DNA from: Venturia oleaginea
Lineage: Eukaryota > Ascomycota > Dothideomycetes > Venturiales > Venturiaceae
Direction: 5' to 3'
Assembly: GCA_013176395.1 (NCBI GenBank)
Contig: JABMLP010000015.1
Coordinates: forward strand, 1,178,001 to 1,242,000
DNA: 64,000 nucleotides
Shown here piece after piece: positions 1 through 10,859 of this stretch (position 1 is the stretch's first letter; the number at the start of each line of letters is the position of its first letter). Both the position numbers and the translations under genes were made by a program. Below the pieces are notes generated by a model. That model was not told the origin of the DNA and searched no databases. It saw nothing but the letters and a program-made list of their open reading frames with translations.

Positions 1-44
1 TTCCAAAAATTGAGTTCTCGCTGTGTGTGCTGTTTTGCTTTCCT

Positions 45-935
45 GAAGGATAATAGGAAACTCGGACAGTCACCTTCCGGATAAGATCACGGGACCTGAT
101 CCTTCGCGGCGAACCAGCACTAGGTTGTCAAACATTCATAAGGTAGAGGAGGACATCATGTAGCCCTGGCTCCAAGAGGAAAGTCATCTTACTCCTTACT
201 GATGTAATCGGACATATCTCCATCAATAAGTCACTTATCGTAGATCAATTCGCAACAAATGGCTATGTCTGCATCATGTCTGATCTCTTCCGCGGTTAGT
301 TGATCGAGGATCGCGGCATACGGAATCGAAGCGATGTTTGGAATCGGGAGAAACACTGACGGACAACTCCAGGCAATCCAATCCCTCTAGATTATCCAGA
401 AGATCTTACCATCATGTCCTGGCTTAACGGACCCGATACAATTCCAGGCCACCTCCAATCCCGCGTCGACCCAGTCGTCTCACCAGTCATCGACACACTT
501 CGCTCAAAATATGCTGTAGAAATTATCGGAATCGTAGAACACATTCGGCTTTGGAGGAAGATATGTGAGACGCTTCTTACACCGCTCAAAGCTCCAGCTG
601 GACGCAGAAGTAGTCGCCCATCCTTCATTAGTGACGGTCGAGCAACTGAAGAGAATGCCGGGTCCGTTGAGTATCGCAGCAGCAGCTAATGACCCGGTTT
701 TTCCGTGAAGAAGAGCAAAGAGACCGAGGAGATATTTCGCAAAGGCAATGCTGCGTGGCAGATGTATCGTTACAGTGATGTCGATCATGGGCATGATGTT
801 CGATGTGACACCAAAGAGCCAATGCAGAAGTTGCAATGAATAAAGCTTTTGCACAGGCGGTATCTTGGTTTCATGAGCATCTGCAAAATCTTGATGCTAC
901 TCAAATATGTATCTTCAGCTCTCTTCCTCGCTCGA
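45..935 (+). pseudogene. Dienelactone hydrolase-like relic
   Basis: This is a decayed gene of the dienelactone hydrolase (alpha/beta hydrolase) family. No frame is open throughout, but consecutive pieces in different frames follow the family order. Around 172-296 it reads VILLLTDVIG and then DQFATNGYVCIMSDLFRG. Around 465-535 it reads VDPVVSPVIDTLRSKYAVEIIG. Around 549-704 it reads FGFGGRYVRRF and later AEVVAHPSLV and PGPLSIAAAAND. Around 705-838 it has YSDVDHGHDVRCD, matching the region of the catalytic histidine, and around 836-900 KAFAQAVSWFHEHL, the C-terminal helix. At least three frame changes and several stops separate these pieces. The nucleophile motif of the family is G-x-C-x-G-G. 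Here the cysteine position reads glycine (GGC). The N-terminal end is not clear and could start before 45. Family assignment is from motif order only. Confidence 0.6.
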
Positions 936-1605
936 AGAGCAGGGGCGGTATAGATTGATCATGAAGGCAGCAATATGGCCAAAATGAATTCTTAGCTAGC
1001 AGGAAACTATTTGTCTATCCCTCTAGTCTCCCTGCCCTCGAATCTTCCTAGCCAGGATTGTTCCACCAACACAAGAAGACACACGCAAGAGCGGATCGGG
1101 GTTGCCTTCCGGCGGCTCAATTGTTGAGTATCGTCGAATCATGCCGCGACGGGATATAGTTCCGCCGGTTGGTTGATTAACAACTTCCTCCTCCATCTTC
1201 TGACTGCAAGCCTTCGTGAATAATTCCTTCTCATACTGGACTGGACTGGACTGAACGCTGACGCTGAGCATCTCAATGCCTTGAAAAAGAACAAAATTCG
1301 GCTCCTCCACAGTTCCACGACTGGCATCGAATCGAGAGTATCTATGTGGTCATCATTGTTCAAGGCCTCGTTTTCACATCGCCTTCTCACAATCCGAAAT
1401 AATTGTCGACAATTCTCCTAGGACTTCTTCCATACGTATCATTGCCAGGATCTATGTGGTATTGTTCGCGAGTTCGGCATAAGAGATGAACTTGAGTATG
1501 CTGGCCGTTCCGACGTGATATGTCTGACTTATTCTAATTGTCTTCGCAATTTTGATGCAAATATTTATTGCGGCTCTCAAGTCTTCCTCATATCAACAAT
1601 GACAT
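936..1605. other. Intergenic, no convincing gene
   Basis: This stretch separates the hydrolase relic from the 3' end of the NFX1-type gene. Two short minus-strand open frames (about 1023-1310 and 1139-1390) overlap in different frames and show no recognisable domain, signal peptide or splice-supported start. I see no RNA gene or repeat. Confidence 0.5.
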
Positions 1606-4600
1606 TCAAGCAGTTGTCTCGTTCGCCTCCCCTTCGTCATCACTGTTCTTGGCAGTATTTTCACCACTAACCAGCCTCTCCTTTTTCTCCGCTCGCTCTT
1701 CAGCCTGAAACCAATCCTCATCTACACTTTCCTGTCTCTGGGATTTCTTCGCTTTGCTAGATTCCGGTTTGATGCCAATAGTGTCTTCGCTAACAGCTTT
1801 TTTCTTGCTTGCGGCGGTGGAGAACACTGCGAAATTGTTCTTGTTCCTTCGTCCAGAGAACAAACTGTCGCGGGAAATATCCCTCTTTGGTGCAGCAGCT
1901 TTGGCGGCGACTTGACTCCATCCACTGGTGGCACTGTCAGACTCTCGCCGCTCGATGTTCAGGGAGTCATCAACACGACAGAGCTGTAGATGGCCTAGAA
2001 AGTTTGGTGAGGTGATAGCTTTAACAAAACCAGGTTTGAGGTTCGAGAGTGTGGTCTCGAGTGCACGCTCTGAAGAGACCTGCTGTTGCAATGGCACGAG
2101 GACAATCTCTTCGCTTGGAAGGAAGGAGATGTCGAACTGGAGCCTAGTTCCTGATGTTGCGAGTGAAGGGTTGATAGCAGTTCGTAGTTCTTCCACGGTG
2201 AGACCAAAGCGAGCGTGAGTGAGCAGCAAGGCATTGAGAGGATCTCCGACAAGGTTACTGGCTTTTGCTTTAGATTTGCTGTCGGTCGCCAGAGCCGAAA
2301 AATCTGTGGTCGTGGATCGCTGGATTTGGCGGATACGTATACATTCTGCTAGAGTCTTCATCGGTGCCATGACGAAACGTGGTGTCTTAAAAATGGCAAC
2401 ATGGCGGTGAGGCTCAGGGTCCATGCTCTCGGAGTCGAAGCCAAAATCTTCCGCGAGTGCATGTATGAAGCTCCGTTCGTTATTCTTCATGGGTTTAAAT
2501 CGCAGTCGCTTCTGCTCTGGGTCAGCTGCAAACACGCGCAGCTGTTTTTCTTGAACTTGTGCCCATGCAGGGTTTTTGAGATACATGTTGAGCGTCTCAG
2601 CCTGGTAGGGAATATGGTCGTCTTTGTGTGCATCTTGATCGATGTTGAGAGCCAACGCAAGTCTCCGATTCCTATCCATAAGAGCACAGGTTTCGTCGCA
2701 CTTCAAAATCTTCGCTGAATTACCCTCTGTGAACTTGGTTGCTCCACATTTTACTTCCTGCTTGACACGCTGGCAGTCGCAGGTAATGAAGATCTTGTGT
2801 TGACATGGCTTGTCTTCTTTGCATGTAAAAGGACTGTGACATTTGTACTCACACGCATGTCCGCAGCTCTTGCCTTTGCCACAAGCTTGTTGGCAGGTTT
2901 GTGAAGCATTCTCGCATTCGCCTGGTGCGTGACAAGTCTTTTGGCACAGATGGAAGCCACACTTCAGTTTGCGGCCACAAACTTCTCCACAGCGCACATC
3001 TTGTAGCCAACAGGGCTGATTCTTCAGGTGGTTCTTTCCGCAGAGGCAGGATTTTGTGGTAAGAAAGGGGCATTTGGGGCATGGCTCGCCGTCTTGATGA
3101 CAATTGTGAGCGACCTGAGGGTGGCCACAATGCCTAGGACGCTCGCAGGCAAACCGACAAGGCGGAGGTCGGGTGCCGCAAGGTAGAGGTGGTTGAAGCA
3201 CAGTCCTGCCGCAATTGCAACTGATTTCATCGAAGATGGCTTCCCGACAGCTACCACATTGTCCTTTGTGGCACAATTCCTGACAAAAATGCCCTCCACA
3301 TTTGAGTAGTCGTCCGCACGTCCGTAAGCATACATGTTCTGCTTCAATGCCATTGCCATTGAGGTTGGGCCCCGCATTAAGCGGTCGATGCTTTCGTTTT
3401 GTTCGCTCCGCAGCCTTGCGTTCTCCGGTACAGCAATGTTCGCCACATTCATGTCTTCCACAGTTGAGGTTGGCCCGGCAAATGCGCATACATTGGGGTG
3501 GCTCTTCGTGTCCTTGATGGCACATCGACTTCGAAGAAGTGCGTCCACAGCGGCACTTCATGTCGACAATCTCCGTGCAGATGAGTGGGCAGTCTCCGCC
3601 GTGGCAGAGTTTCTTGCAGCTATGCCCACAAACAAGTGACTTCCCACAAGGTTTCGAGCAGGCTGGGATATTGTCTTCACAAGAAGTTCGTATGGTAGGT
3701 GTGATCTCGGTCAGATCCGTCTTCCCGCAGGGGCACGAAGTAACGACGTCTGGGGATCTCGGACAGTGGGAAGGTGAAGCATCCTGCGAATGACATAGCT
3801 TTTCGCAATGATGCTTTCCACAGTCAAACAAACGATTGCAAGTGTGCCCGCAGTCAAACAAACCAACCCATACTTCAGTGTTGACCTGCTCACCCTGAGA
3901 AACATGAATCTTTCTGCTTAGCACTTCATCGGCCTTATCAGAACAGATAATATCCTTATCTACCTGTCCGCAGTAGCACCGAGCCTCAATAGAGACTTCA
4001 CACGCTCCGCACAAGCCTTCGTGACAAGGTCGGTCGCAAAAGTGCTCTCCACAGGGCATGAGCTCTCCACAGACTTGACCACATGACCACCCATTCTTGT
4101 AATCCGTATCGACACAGCGACGTGTTAGAGATTCACGACCACAGAAACAACTCTGTTGAGGACCCATCTGTAGGCACGGCTTGCAAGGTCCAGCATGGCA
4201 AAGATTGGAACAACAATGCGGGCACTCCTTGGGTAGCAGGTGGCGACGAGAGCAAGTCTGACCGCAACTGAATGGTGGAATACCAGGTAGAGGTTTTGGC
4301 TCAGTTTCCTTTTCACACCAGCAAGTGAACGAATTCGATGGCAGATTGTCCTTTGGCAGATTGCAGCCTGGACAACGCCATTGTCTGGGTGGCGGCATTG
4401 ATCCATCTTCGGTCTGTGGGCGAGCCATGGCTGAACCTTCGGAAGATGACCATTTTTTGATGCAGGACAGATGGAAGATAGACCAACACGTTCGGCATGA
4501 CCAAATTTTCGAATTCCGGTAGATTTCGTTGGTACAGACGGCGCATTCGTAGTTCCCATTGTCGACGTCTTCATGAATCCGAGTGCCAATGTCCGGGGCT

Positions 4601-5067
4601 GTGGATTTGGACATTCGTCGTTTTCTAGGCTGAGGAGGAGCTTGTGATTTTGGACCTCTGGATATCACAACTGGCTGGCCGGGTACAAACTCAAAAGCTC
4701 CGGCATGAAGTTGCGGTGCACCAGACTGAGACGAAGTCTCACCGTCTCCAATTGTCAATTGGCCTCCAAATCTACGGCCTCCTGGCACGGTCCTGGCTGG
4801 CTGCGATCTTGGGGCTCCAGATTGGTCACCTCCTCTGCCACGACCGCCTCTTCTTCCCCCACGACCACCTCGCGATGGCGTTCCACTTGAAGGGGGGTTG
4901 ATATTCTCTGTGTTCGGTGTTATTGTTGCTGGTAGTAGTTGAGCTCCTTCCACTAGAGCTCCATTCTCGGCATTAGTACGACCAGCTCGATTTCTGTGGC
5001 GATTTCTAGGTCTTCTGGGAGCATTTCTGGATGCTTGTGGCGCTGCTGGAACTGATGCGGCAGACAT
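1606..5067 (-). CDS. FAP1: NFX1-type zinc finger / R3H protein (FAP1-like)
   Basis: A single-exon gene for a 1153-residue protein. The N-terminus is basic and Gly/Arg-rich (RGGRGGRRGGRGRGG near residues 66-80). A RING-like zinc domain starts at Cys175 (ECAVCTNEIY) and runs to WRCPGC near residue 232. It is followed by a long series of NF-X1 cysteine/histidine repeats (pattern CGxHxCxxxCHxGxC, for example CGEHFCDRPCHEGLC) to about residue 800. An R3H-type nucleic-acid-binding domain follows (ERSFIHALAEDFGFDSE), then an acidic/lysine-rich tail ending EGEANETTA. The order RING, NF-X1 repeats, R3H matches human NFX1 and yeast Fap1, which bind nucleic acid and, in yeast, FKBP12. Residues 120-130 (LHAGAFEFVPG) look like a PAM2 motif, which binds the poly(A)-binding protein. 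The ATG at 5065-5067 is the first in frame. It is divergent from BIG1. Symbol by homology. Confidence 0.93.
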   Translation of the reverse strand: MSAASVPAAPQASRNAPRRPRNRHRNRAGRTNAENGALVEGAQLLPATITPNTENINPPSSGTPSRGGRGGRRGGRGRGGDQSGAPRSQPARTVPGGRRFGGQLTIGDGETSSQSGAPQLHAGAFEFVPGQPVVISRGPKSQAPPQPRKRRMSKSTAPDIGTRIHEDVDNGNYECAVCTNEIYRNSKIWSCRTCWSIFHLSCIKKWSSSEGSAMARPQTEDGSMPPPRQWRCPGCNLPKDNLPSNSFTCWCEKETEPKPLPGIPPFSCGQTCSRRHLLPKECPHCCSNLCHAGPCKPCLQMGPQQSCFCGRESLTRRCVDTDYKNGWSCGQVCGELMPCGEHFCDRPCHEGLCGACEVSIEARCYCGQVDKDIICSDKADEVLSRKIHVSQGEQVNTEVWVGLFDCGHTCNRLFDCGKHHCEKLCHSQDASPSHCPRSPDVVTSCPCGKTDLTEITPTIRTSCEDNIPACSKPCGKSLVCGHSCKKLCHGGDCPLICTEIVDMKCRCGRTSSKSMCHQGHEEPPQCMRICRANLNCGRHECGEHCCTGERKAAERTKRKHRPLNAGPNLNGNGIEAEHVCLRTCGRLLKCGGHFCQELCHKGQCGSCREAIFDEISCNCGRTVLQPPLPCGTRPPPCRFACERPRHCGHPQVAHNCHQDGEPCPKCPFLTTKSCLCGKNHLKNQPCWLQDVRCGEVCGRKLKCGFHLCQKTCHAPGECENASQTCQQACGKGKSCGHACEYKCHSPFTCKEDKPCQHKIFITCDCQRVKQEVKCGATKFTEGNSAKILKCDETCALMDRNRRLALALNIDQDAHKDDHIPYQAETLNMYLKNPAWAQVQEKQLRVFAADPEQKRLRFKPMKNNERSFIHALAEDFGFDSESMDPEPHRHVAIFKTPRFVMAPMKTLAECIRIRQIQRSTTTDFSALATDSKSKAKASNLVGDPLNALLLTHARFGLTVEELRTAINPSLATSGTRLQFDISFLPSEEIVLVPLQQQVSSERALETTLSNLKPGFVKAITSPNFLGHLQLCRVDDSLNIERRESDSATSGWSQVAAKAAAPKRDISRDSLFSGRRNKNNFAVFSTAASKKKAVSEDTIGIKPESSKAKKSQRQESVDEDWFQAEERAEKKERLVSGENTAKNSDDEGEANETTA

Positions 5068-5720
5068 GATGAATTGTGAATGAATCTGGTGTGGGTTTCC
5101 GGGCTTCAGACTCGTGGAGACTGGAAATTCGTGGGATAAAGGGAACGGGAATTCTTTGTTTGTGATTGCGGAAATGCCGAATCTTTGTGCAATGGAAAGG
5201 TTAAGAAAAGACGGCAGCTATGATATAGACTGTCGAGCCAGGCTTCAAAAAATCAGCCGGTGTAGACAATGACAATCGAGACCAGGATGCAGCAGAAGTG
5301 ACTGTTTGGAGTGGCGCAAGGAGTGGGCTGTGGTGTTTGGTCTTGTACTGTGGCACTGGAGAGGATGATTTGATATAAGGTGGCGAAGCTAGGAGCAATT
5401 CCCTAAGCGCCACGGTAATTGTGGCTGGGAATATCAGGAATCATGAGTTCCGAATTCCGGCTCAAAATTCGTAGAAGTTGAATCGCATGACATTTTCTCA
5501 ATTGGGTAAATCACGTGTAATATCATGGCGGTCAATCTGTCCCTTCTAAGAGATTTTGCTCTTCCAGCGATAGAAAGTAGCTTCCAGGCTGTGGAATAAT
5601 CTAATCAGAGTGCCTTCGAGTCTTTTCACGTGATCAAAGACAGCATCTCGATTGAAGCTCAGGTCAAACAAGCTTTATCTCTACCTGCGTGCCATACCCA
5701 TATCACAACTCCCATCAACA
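5068..5720. promoter_or_regulatory. Divergent promoter region NFX1-like / BIG1
   Basis: A 653-bp region lies between two divergently transcribed start codons. It contains two perfect CACGTG palindromes (5512-5517 and 5627-5632), the core bound by fungal bHLH factors. The second is 89 bp upstream of the BIG1 start. Which gene they serve cannot be told from sequence. No coding region is supported here. Confidence 0.45.
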
Positions 5721-6752
5721 ATGGCAACACGAAGATTATGGGCTGCAGCCCTTGCTCTACAATCCGTAGCAGCTTTCAAAGACACTTCGCCTTTCTTCCT
5801 CTTCTCAACCTCACAGTACAGCGAGCCCATTCCAGTAGCTGATATCAACCACTAACCAAGTCACAGAATAACATCCACCCACCTCGGAACCGCACAGCTC
5901 GCAAGCTCCTCATCACTTCGCTCTCATATCTACCATTTCCTCTCATCGTGCCCCACCGAGACGTACATCATTGTCTCCCAGCCAGGTGTATCCGCCACCG
6001 ATTATAGCCCCAGACTCTCTGCGCCGCATCTTCGACACCTATTGAATAAGACAGAAAAGACCGTTTCTGCGACCGTCACGATCCCAGAAGTTGCCGGAGA
6101 TATCGATGCGCACGCAATTACTAGATACCTAGAGGATCAATGTACGGCCGAGATCTTGAAGGCAGATGCTGCGAGTACGGATAGTCCCTGGCAGGCTACA
6201 ATGAATGTCTTTGGCTAACATCAATATTTAGCTGGCACTATTCCCAATGATGGGAATTATCCTCGCATAGTCAGAGTCGAATTCTCTACTTTACCCTCGC
6301 AGCAGTCCGATAGGGTCATACAATTGAGCGAAAACGATGCTTTCCTCCATGCCGTCATTTCCGAGCTTGGAGGAAAAGAATTCAGTGTGATTTTCACTAC
6401 TACACCACCAGAGGATACCGTGCCCATTATTCCTGATCCATATGAGATGGAGGATTCATACAATGTCCTCCACACTGATCTAAAGCGCGATGTGGAAAGC
6501 CATGCTAGCTCAAACGGCACCAATCTTCCACTTTTCGATACATACCAATTCCTGTCGCCAGGTAAGAACGGCCCCATAATTGGAGGCATTTACCAGCTGA
6601 CATCGAATGCAGCCATTTTCATGGGACTCGTGGTCTTTTTCCTCCTCTTCATGATTCTTTACGTCGGCATTACCGCAGTGGCAAGTTTACAGGTGTCCTA
6701 CTTCGCCTTCAGCAAAGAGATGGGCCCATCTGGTCAGAAGAAAGTGCAATGA
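5721..6752 (+). CDS. BIG1: BIG1-like ER membrane protein
   Basis: Three exons (5721-5815, 5867-6174, 6232-6752) join in frame to a 307-residue protein. The introns are 51 and 57 bp, and the first has a CACTAAC branch-point-like sequence. Residues 1-18 form a signal peptide (MATRRLWAAALALQSVAA). A luminal domain follows (SPFFLFSTS, then TETYIIVSQPGVSATDY), with one C-terminal membrane helix (AIFMGLVVFFLLFMILYVGI) and a short cytosolic tail with an aromatic stretch (YFAFSKEM) and a lysine end. This layout matches fungal BIG1, an ER type I membrane protein needed for normal beta-1,6-glucan in the cell wall and related to the V-ATPase assembly factor Voa1/Ac45. The ATG at 5721 is chosen because it begins the signal peptide; an in-frame upstream non-ATG extension is rejected. 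The family link is from layout and motifs, so paralogue identity is less certain. Confidence 0.85.
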
Positions 6753-7334
6753 ATAATCCGGTTGATTGGCATAGCGTGCCGTGCTGGCGTTGTGGTGTAG
6801 GATATTTGCTTGTCGATGTTGATAATACCAGCGATGAGAATTATGGATTAGACATTTTCTTTGGTATCAGATCATACACCCGATTTGATGTTGAAGAATA
6901 GAGAGTTGATTGGTGTTCATTGACATTGCGTAAATGAAGAGCTCGCGTTTTCGTATTGATTTCTCGCAGGCAAGGAACAGTATCGAGACAATCGGCAAGT
7001 AGTATACGAAATGATAATATAACCTTGGCTCGGCTTTTGCGTGTACGGGTCATACGATCTTCTCCTTGATATTGGGGTATTCCCCTGCGCAGTGTATTGT
7101 GGTTTATGCCATTGCACCAACCACAATAGATCCGAAGTTCCAGACGTCGTCCAGATTTTTGACCGACCAGATTCCAAACAATTTGAGATGGCCAGTTATG
7201 AATTGCCTTGGCTCTCGGATTTTTTGAACAAAGTCTAACTAAAAAAAAAGTCGTGAAATGTTCGGGTCAATGCACAAACCACAATGTTCTTCAACAATGA
7301 ATCACCAAACAACAAACCTCTACATCAACGAATT
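6753..7334. other. Intergenic
   Basis: This is the 3' flank of the BIG1-like gene. Only short open frames without domains or signal peptides are present. It includes a run of nine A residues near 7241-7249. Nothing else is seen. Confidence 0.5.
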
Positions 7335-7618
7335 ATGCATCTCATCACCCTCCTTTTCGCCCTGGCCACCAGCGCAGAACCTGCTCGCATCGCTACGAAA
7401 AGCCCTAAAATCCTGTCCAGCTCATAATAGCAAAACCCGCTCATTCCGATTTCAAGAGACGATCACTTGGAGACAAAGCTAGCAGCCCCTGTTCCAGGGA
7501 GACGGTGAAAGCCCTCTTTATGAAATGGTTGAATGATTCTACTCCCACTAAGAATACGCCGAGTAAAACAATTTGCAGGCCATGCAAGCGACTTTCCTTA
7601 CCAAAACCTCCAGCATGA
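7335..7618 (+). pseudogene. Possible frameshifted small secreted protein
   Basis: An ATG at 7335 opens a 30-codon frame that begins like a signal peptide (MHLITLLFALATSAEPA) and stops at 7425-7427. A second frame, open from 7409 to 7618, continues with AKPAHSDFKRRSLGDK, includes a dibasic KRR site and three cysteines (CSRE, CRPCKR), and ends SLPKPPA. No GT-AG pair of normal intron size joins the two. They could be one small secreted protein broken by a single-base change, or chance. I cannot name a family. Confidence 0.22.
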
Positions 7619-7764
7619 GAACTTCTTCTCAACCAACGCATAAATAAAACTTCTAGATAGACTAACCTCTTTGATTAGCTTTAATCATAAAGCGGAATAG
7701 CCGCAGAATTGTTTATCGCATAGTGGTTGAGGAACACCGCCTGGAAGCTATTGCTTTTGGTGTA

Positions 7765-9189
7765 ACGTATTCCACCATCGAGTGGGTCAACCCATCGAGC
7801 GGGTCAGTTTATGCCAAGACCAGCTGCTCCCTTATCAACACAATATGTCTCAACAACAAAACGCGCAATCATCTAACAGAGAAGGCAGAATCCAGCTTGC
7901 CCTTTCTGCCTACAATACCCACCAATTCCGAAGCCTCCGGCGCGCTGCTGAGGCGTTTGATATACCTCCTTCACTATTAACTAGGCGATATAACGGAATT
8001 ACGTATCGCCTAGATACTCGCAACGCCCGACACAAGCTCACTACGACTGAAGAGCAGACAATTGTCCAATACGTCCTCGACCTCGATTCGCGAGGATTCG
8101 CGCCCCGGCTGTGTGAGGTAGCAGATATGGCGGATAAACTACTGGGTGTACGCGGTGGAGAGGCCAGTAGGGAAAAACTGGGCTGAGAGGTTCATAACGC
8201 GCTCAGATGAACTCAAGATGGCCTTCAATCGAGCTAAGGATAGGATACAGGCTGCTTATTTTGGACGGCCATGAGAGCCATCTCAGCCAGGATTTCAAGG
8301 ACTACTGCCTCGAAAACAAGATTATAACCCTCTGCATGCCATCGCACTCGTCGCATATACTCCAGCCCCTTGACGTGGTCTGCTTCTCGCCGTTGAAGCG
8401 CAAGTACTCCCAACGCGTCCGGGACTTGGCACGCCGACGCGTGTACCATATCAATAAGGAAGGCTTTCTCCCTGCCTTCAAAGACGCGTTTTTCGACGTG
8501 TTTGCGAAAGAGAACTGTCAAAAGGCTTTTGAGGCAGTAGGGCTAGTCCCTATCGACGCGCAGGTGGTGTTGGATCGCCTTGAAGTACGGCTACGAACCC
8601 CGCCAGAAACCCATCTCCCAGAAACGCCGTGGCAGTCCAAGACTCCAAGTAATGCTTATGAATTTGGATCCCAATCCAAGCTCGTAAGCGAGTCTTTTAC
8701 TCGGTCACCAGTTACTGCGCAGGCAGGCTTTTCCCAGCTTGTTAAGGGCGCTGAATTGATGCTACACCAAAACGCTCTGCTTGTTGCGCGTAACCGCGAG
8801 CTTGAAGAGCAATTAGCAGTAACAACGAACCGAAAATCGCGCAAAAGGAAGTGGATCCAGCAAGGTGGTACTATTGAGTATGGGACTGCAGCAGCGCAGG
8901 TAGCTGCAGAGGCGTCTATAGCGCCTCAGGGATCAAAGAAGGCTCGTGGTAGTGGTGGTCAAGAAACAGCCCGACCAACTCAACGGCGCTGTAGGAACTG
9001 CGGCGCAGCTGGGCATAATGCGCGAACTTGTAAAAAAGATATCAAGATATCTTCTGAATCAGATAGCAGCACGACGAACTTAGAATCTATTGTTGATAGC
9101 GATTAAATTGAAGAGTCGTAACATGAGTTGGTCGTGCCAAGCCTTTTTGACCCGCTCGATGGGATGACCCGCTCGATGGTGGAATACGT
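7765..9189 (+). mobile_element. Fot1/pogo-like DNA transposon, copy A1 (internally deleted)
   Basis: The element is flanked by TA duplications (7763-7764 and 9190-9191). Its ends are inverted repeats: ACGTATTCCACCATCGAG at 7765 and its complement ending at 9189. Just inside each end sit 17-bp subterminal repeats of the type CCATCGAGCGGGTCAAC, two on the left (7775-7808) and two on the right (9147-9180). Length is 1425 bp. The TA target, ACGT tips and transposase place it in the Tc1/mariner superfamily, pogo/Fot1 branch. The coding region has lost its centre, so the copy is non-autonomous. It lies between the BIG1 neighbourhood and the eIF3m gene and is 1.4 kb long, close to copy A2 (1459 bp). 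Confidence 0.93.
7845..9106 (+). pseudogene. Deleted Fot1-like transposase (copy A1)
   Basis: The reading starts at MSQQQNAQSS (7845) with a helix-turn-helix region (FRSLRRAAEAFDIPPSLLTR), then a second DNA-binding part (HKLTTTEEQTIVQYVLDL) and stops at 8186. Compared with relic B, one extra base near 8163-8170 shifts the frame. At about 8239 the sequence jumps from the end of the DNA-binding part straight to GYRLLILDGHESH. This removes the first catalytic aspartate block (xNFDExGF) and all between. The later part (8207-9106) keeps the second and third acidic motifs (LILDGHESH, LQPLDVVCF), a coiled stretch, and a C-terminal CCHC zinc knuckle, CRNCGAAGHNARTC. It cannot encode an active DDE transposase. 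Confidence 0.85.
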
Positions 9190-10144
9190 TAATAGATTGC
9201 GGTTTCTTTGTATGGCCCGCAAACCGTTTCATCCGGTGCCGGGGTTTTGGTAGAGAAGGGTCCAGTGACCAAGTTACCTGGACTATATAACAGACTATTC
9301 ATTCTATTGTACATACCTTGCTATAATACTATGAAGCGCACGTACTGTTATAATACTTCTCTTATGATGATATATATCGAGTAGTTTGATGTCACCAAAA
9401 ATAACTTCGAGCTCTAGCAAGGTTTATTGAGTTGGACAAAGGGTCTTGGATGTGAGGTGCAAAAATGCCGAAGGACCCGATGGAAAAGGTACCGCTAGAG
9501 CACTTCGAAAGCTCAAGAAAGCAAGAAGGATGGTGGTAGAAACATTGCAGTTCAAGGTGGAAATGTACGAAAGGGTAGTAAAATGAATGAAAAGACTGCA
9601 CGGGACCGAGTATGAGTTCATTGAAAGAACTAAGGGACAGGGGACTGTTCATCTTTGGTCAGATTATACGGGACGTGCTTCCAGCTTTCTTACTTTCAGA
9701 TCATTATTTTCTTTCCATATTCTTAGGTAAGATTGACCTTTGTGTAGAGAATTTTCCGATGATGCTACAGAGTAAGACTACCTTTTTGAAAATTTAGTAA
9801 CGTGATGAAAGCTCCGCTTATTACTCGATTAAGCTTTAGTTTTGCCAAGACGAGCTACCAAGTTTCGCTAATCAAGGCGGTACTAATTCTTGAGCGAAAC
9901 CTGGGAGAGTTCATTATTCGGCAAGAATTTGTTTGATTGATGAAGCCGCAGGCCAGATTTCGGGGTCTAAGGTCAACTGACTCATAGTGTACCAGGTCGC
10001 ATTTTGCACTCGTGTGAAGATTGCATAACCGCCCCGCTCTTTCAGGTATCATGTGGCGCAATAACTGGCAAAGACATGGTAAATCGCACTTGGGACCCAT
10101 TTACTAGAGGTACCGGATCCGGTTAGAGATCTTTATATTGTGCT
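9190..10144. other. Intergenic, AT-rich, no gene seen
   Basis: This stretch between the A1 transposon and a short inverted-repeat element holds only short open frames without domains or credible splice structure. AT-rich simple sequence occurs around 9300-9380 (TATATA runs). No RNA gene is recognised. Confidence 0.45.
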
Positions 10145-10247
10145 TACTATGATATCCGGGTTATATTAGAACCGTCTACCAGAAGACTAGATGCAAGAGC
10201 TACAACAAGGATACTTATTAACGTTTCATAACCCGGATACCATAGTA
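10145..10247. mobile_element. Short inverted-repeat element (MITE-like), copy 1
   Basis: A 20-bp sequence TACTATGATATCCGGGTTAT (10145-10164) is repeated inverted at 10228-10247 with one mismatch, giving a 103-bp element. The outermost TA on each side may be the target duplication. No coding capacity. Related termini occur at 34610-34843, so this is a small dispersed family rather than a chance hairpin. It resembles a MITE of a TA-targeting transposon, but no autonomous partner is visible in the window. Confidence 0.6.
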
Positions 10248-10859
10248 TACGCCTCCGACGGCCCGTCTATTCTAGCCCCGTCTTCAGTATTGCAACTGAA
10301 TCACTATAGAATAATACACGGCGGCCAAGCTCCCGCTTTTATTGATGCCTCAAGTTGCCGCTAGAATATCGACGCTGAATCGGCTTGGAGAGACCCTAGC
10401 CCGCAGCTATGTACCTTAAGATGGCTTAGGACAGCGACGAAGCCTGTGCCAATTCTCAACCTTTTCAGCTCAAGAGTATCATTACTGTCAGCATTAGCAG
10501 CAGTTCGGATAGACCAGAAAGGTCACCCTCGATTTGGGTTCTTTCAGAAAATAAAGATTTATCGACTGCTTGGTAGTATTATTACTCAAGAATTGCCAGC
10601 TATCCGTCGCCAGCGGGCATATGAACCGCACTGCATTCTTGAGCTGACCCTGATGGCCATATGACGCTATATCTGCCATCTGTGCCTGACCTGGAGAGCT
10701 GAAGTAACCCTTGGAAGAAAATGGTATTTCTGTCGTGTCCACTGTCAAAGACAGCAATGCTCTAATGATTTTTGCAACCCGCATGCATCGTTGCAATTCC
10801 AATGGCAGTCCCATAATCATGCATCATAAACAGCCGCGTGACTCAATATCGTATTGCAC
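10248..10859. other. Intergenic, 3' flank of eIF3m
   Basis: No supported gene. Open frames here overlap in opposite directions and lack domains. The last part is the 3' flank of the minus-strand eIF3m gene. Confidence 0.45.

Noticed and set aside
1023..1390. Two overlapping minus-strand frames as a small gene
   Set aside because: They overlap in different frames, the upstream ATG is followed by stops in the other frame, and no domain is visible.
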